Below are positions 62,368 to 64,000 of a stretch of DNA of 64,000 bases, piece after piece. The translations under genes were made by a program, and so were the position numbers. Under the pieces are notes generated by a model. It saw only the letters and a program-made list of their open reading frames with translations, made no database searches and was not told the origin of the DNA. Source of the DNA: CALRWV02 sp943371965 (GTDB lineage Bacteria; Bacteroidota; JABWAT01). How positions within the stretch are numbered: the first letter of the stretch is position 1; each line of letters starts with the position of its first letter. The stretch lies in assembly GCA_943371965.1 (NCBI GenBank), contig CALRWV020000003.1, forward strand, positions 248,001-312,000. The letters run 5' to 3'.

Positions 62368-63993
62368 ATGATCCTTAATCACAATACTTTTCAGCAAATC
62401 AACCGGAAAAGTTTTGATTTGCTGATTATGGGTGGTGGAATTAATGGCGTTTCCATTTTAAAAGAAGCTTCCGAACGCGGTTACAATTGTCTTTTGATTG
62501 ATAACAATGATTTTTCAAGAGGTGCGACGGCACATTCATCCCGATTAATTCATGGCGGATTGCGTTACCTCGAATATTTCGAATTCGGATTGGTTTATGA
62601 AAGTCTCTCAGCTAGATCATATCTGCTGAAAAACTTCCCCCATTTGGTCAAACCTTTAAATCTCAATATCCCAATTTTCAAATCTAGAGGTCGTCCATCT
62701 TGGATGGTGAAAGCGGGTTTGATTTTATACGATCTGCTTTCGTTGAATAAAAAACTCCCAAATCATAAAAAATTATCCCATTCTGAATTCAAAGAACGTT
62801 TCCCTGAATTTGATTTGAAAGATTTGGATACGGTTTACAGTTATTACGATGCTCAAATTGAATGGCCTGAAAGATTGGTATTTCAAATTTTGAACTCAGT
62901 TCCGGAAAATGGAATCTCAGTCAATTATTCCAGTATATCAAATTATGAAAAAGCTGATAATGGTCACAATTTCAATTTAAAATCTCTGATAACCAACGAA
63001 ATGGTGTCATTTTCCACTAAAATGGTAATCAATGCAACAGGTTCTTGGGTTGATTTGGCAAACCTGAAATTACAGAAAAATACAAGTCATACCGGCGGAA
63101 CAAAAGGAAGTCATCTTGTTTATTCCATTCAAATGACGCCACCTTCACAGGCACTTTATGTTGAAGCCAAACAGGATGGAAGACCCTTTTTTATTCTTCC
63201 CTGGAATGGCATGACTTTAATTGGAACAACAGATATTTTTTATCACGATTCGCTGGATCGGATTATCATCACAAAAGATGAAAAGAGATATATTGAAACA
63301 GAATTGAAGACATTATTTAAGGATTTTGAATTACAACCCATTCATTATTCTTTCAGTGGAATCAGGCCTTTACCCAAAGTTGATCTCAAACATTCAACAT
63401 CAAAAATTACGAGACGACATTCATTCAATTGGCTGAATTCAGACAAATCAATGATTGATGTAATTGGTGGAAAATTAACAACATTTCCTGCCTTAAGTCA
63501 GGATTTATTAAAAATGGCAGATCAATTTTTTAAGAAAAAAACAAAATCCAATTCATTTTTCTCAAAAGACAAACCTTTTATTTATCATTTGGAAAACTTG
63601 AAAAATGAGTACAGACGATTATTTTTACGCTTTGAAATTCATTTGACCGATTCGGATTGTGAAAGACTGATTTCATTTTATGGTTCTGATCTACTCAATT
63701 TTTGCAGTTTAAATGAAAGTGTTGGTAAGGAAGATTTTAAAAAACTTCATCATGAATTAACCCAATACTTAATCGAGATAAAGTTTTGTGTTAAAGCCGA
63801 ATCAGTTTTTACCTGGTCAGATTTATTTGAACGAAGAACAGATATTGCTGCAGATATTGGTTCAAATGTTCAAAAATGGAATGAAGTTTTCAGTCAATTA
63901 AATACTCAAAACATAAAAGTTGATTCAGCCGGAATTTCACCGGATGATTATTTGAAAGAGTTTTTTGCAGTCCGGTTTCCGTTTAATCAATAA
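62368..63993 (+). CDS. glpD: Glycerol-3-phosphate dehydrogenase (FAD, aerobic type)
   Basis: Oxidises glycerol 3-phosphate to dihydroxyacetone phosphate at the membrane, passing electrons to quinone. It has 541 aa, within the family range. The FAD-binding motif is LLIMGGGINGVSILKEASERG near the start, then SSRLIHGGLRYLEYFEFGLV. TKGSHLV and RPFFILPWNGMTLIGTTD mark the substrate domain, and IGGKLTTFPAL is the second FAD contact. The C-terminal helical domain is present. The gene is complete, ending seven bases before the window edge. Confidence 0.94.
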   Translation: MILNHNTFQQINRKSFDLLIMGGGINGVSILKEASERGYNCLLIDNNDFSRGATAHSSRLIHGGLRYLEYFEFGLVYESLSARSYLLKNFPHLVKPLNLNIPIFKSRGRPSWMVKAGLILYDLLSLNKKLPNHKKLSHSEFKERFPEFDLKDLDTVYSYYDAQIEWPERLVFQILNSVPENGISVNYSSISNYEKADNGHNFNLKSLITNEMVSFSTKMVINATGSWVDLANLKLQKNTSHTGGTKGSHLVYSIQMTPPSQALYVEAKQDGRPFFILPWNGMTLIGTTDIFYHDSLDRIIITKDEKRYIETELKTLFKDFELQPIHYSFSGIRPLPKVDLKHSTSKITRRHSFNWLNSDKSMIDVIGGKLTTFPALSQDLLKMADQFFKKKTKSNSFFSKDKPFIYHLENLKNEYRRLFLRFEIHLTDSDCERLISFYGSDLLNFCSLNESVGKEDFKKLHHELTQYLIEIKFCVKAESVFTWSDLFERRTDIAADIGSNVQKWNEVFSQLNTQNIKVDSAGISPDDYLKEFFAVRFPFNQ

Positions 63994-64000
63994 AACAAAC

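Overview
The window is 64 kb of AT-rich bacterial chromosome. Two giant secreted proteins end in the 'NYPNPFNP' type IX/FlgD-like sorting domain. Several promoters fit TTG/TTTG-N20-TAnnTTTG, the Bacteroidota-type -33/-7 consensus. Shine-Dalgarno sequences are patchy, and several genes start with GTG or TTG. Together these point to the FCB group, most likely an Ignavibacteria/Chlorobi-type lineage; this is inference from sequence style, since no rRNA gene is present. I saw no tRNA, rRNA, CRISPR array, transposase or prophage.

Layout. 1-11.7 kb: metabolic and housekeeping genes (5'-truncated GH2 glycosidase, DUF2306 membrane protein, adenine deaminase, PAP2 phosphatase, phosphoglucomutase, GNAT acetyltransferase, trans-sulfuration PLP enzyme, Uup-type ABC-F ATPase, DEAD-box helicase with a structured leader). 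12.1-36.9 kb: a secretion locus with a 439-aa exported protein overlapping a 3085-aa repeat protein, then a ~4598-aa beta-solenoid protein, a 52-aa membrane peptide and two terminators in tandem. 37-40.3 kb: asnS and GTP-type PEP carboxykinase. 40.4-47.9 kb: accessory region with an Imm11-like orphan immunity protein, an EF-hand membrane protein, a five-gene AT-rich cluster of unknown small proteins, an HxlR regulator divergent from two SRPBCC genes with a readable operator/promoter, and a type II toxin-antitoxin pair bracketed by 35-nt direct repeats. 48-64 kb: housekeeping again (leuS, tandem MshEN-like protein, purM, tldE/pmbA-like; plsY-gpsA; a lipoprotein; AlbA_2 protein convergent with rsgA; a CheY-like receiver; a THUMP-like methyltransferase with a SirB1-like protein; a glycerophosphodiesterase with a histone-H1-like tail next to glpD).

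Glycerol-3-phosphate recurs: gpsA makes it, plsY uses it for phospholipid synthesis, the GDPD-like protein may release it and glpD oxidises it. Pgm, PEPCK and the GH2 enzyme fit central sugar metabolism.

Many intergenic gaps hold short palindromic elements of several families. They often push apparent reading frames upstream of the true starts, so starts were reassigned for the PAP2, GNAT, SRPBCC, leuS, asnS and PEPCK genes.
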